From: Deltaproteobacteria bacterium
GTDB taxonomy: Bacteria; Myxococcota_A; Polyangia; JAAYKL01
DNA length: 43,713 nt
NCBI GenBank assembly: GCA_016935665.1
Contig: JAFGQN010000055.1
Coordinates: forward strand, 1 to 43,713
Reading direction: 5' to 3'
In this document: piece by piece, positions 43,704-43,713 of the stretch
Position numbering within the stretch: the stretch's first letter is position 1
Layout of the letters: every line of letters begins with the position of its first letter
The notes under the pieces: model-generated
Databases searched by the model: none
What the model was told of the DNA's origin: nothing
What the model saw: the letters and a program-made list of their open reading frames with translations, nothing else
Translations under genes and position numbers: made by a program

Positions 43704-43713
43704 ATGGATTGCA
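43704..43713 (+). CDS. Start of a further gene, cut by the window edge
   Basis: GAGGAGG (43691-43697) precedes ATG GAT TGC by six bases. Only three codons are in the window. By analogy with the first sigma module it could be a FecR-type partner, but no sequence supports that. Confidence 0.4.

Overview
The window looks like a chromosomal stretch from a Gram-negative, deltaproteobacterium-like organism, most plausibly a Myxococcota relative; this is inferred from gene style and no search was run. Supporting signs are outer-membrane machinery (a TonB-dependent receptor, predicted beta-barrels, many lipoproteins), ECF sigma and FecR modules, a secreted caspase-like protein, a PilZ protein with receiver-like domains, aspartate-rich linkers and TSP3-type calcium motifs. 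Base composition is near balanced. GTG and TTG starts are common (TTG for rpsT, tig, clpX and the Nudix gene), and ATGA or GTGA four-base overlaps are frequent.

Layout. 1-4400: 3' part of an arylsulfotransferase-like gene with a 21-bp repeat, then on the minus strand cysK followed by an O-acetylhomoserine sulfhydrylase gene, which together can make cysteine and homocysteine. 4785-7647: a compact ECF sigma, FecR-type regulator and predicted beta-barrel operon. 7888-13335: a methyltransferase gene, then a minus-strand Nudix, AMMECR1-like/toroid and glycosyltransferase operon. 13446-18429: holA and rpsT converging, a small secreted protein, a Crp-like regulator, a tandem pair of DUF4491-like membrane proteins and a PilZ protein. 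18695-25806: the protein-quality-control cluster tig-clpP-clpX-lon, followed by a secreted protein with TSP3 repeats.

26213-33174 is an accessory region. It holds a small acidic protein, a protein with an internally duplicated unknown domain, a TonB-dependent receptor carrying its own TonB-like N-terminal domain, a coupled lipoprotein, the decayed tail of an HD-domain phosphohydrolase gene, and a Tat-exported nitroreductase-like lipoprotein. 33341-38943 is the most interesting part: three lipoprotein glycoside hydrolases, GH62 arabinofuranosidase, GH10 xylanase and GH31 alpha-glycosidase. Each is anchored by a lipobox and held away from the membrane by a long Asp-Ser/Thr/Gly linker made of DxDxDG-like units. 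Together they look like a surface-tethered arabinoxylan-degrading set. The upstream receptor and lipoprotein may serve uptake, but that is inference.

39296-43713: a visibly broken FN3-plus-repeat gene, a caspase fused to a predicted outer-membrane barrel, a lipoprotein, an ECF sigma gene whose recognition helix is cut off by a stop codon, and the first codons of another gene. No tRNA, rRNA, CRISPR array or insertion sequence was recognised.
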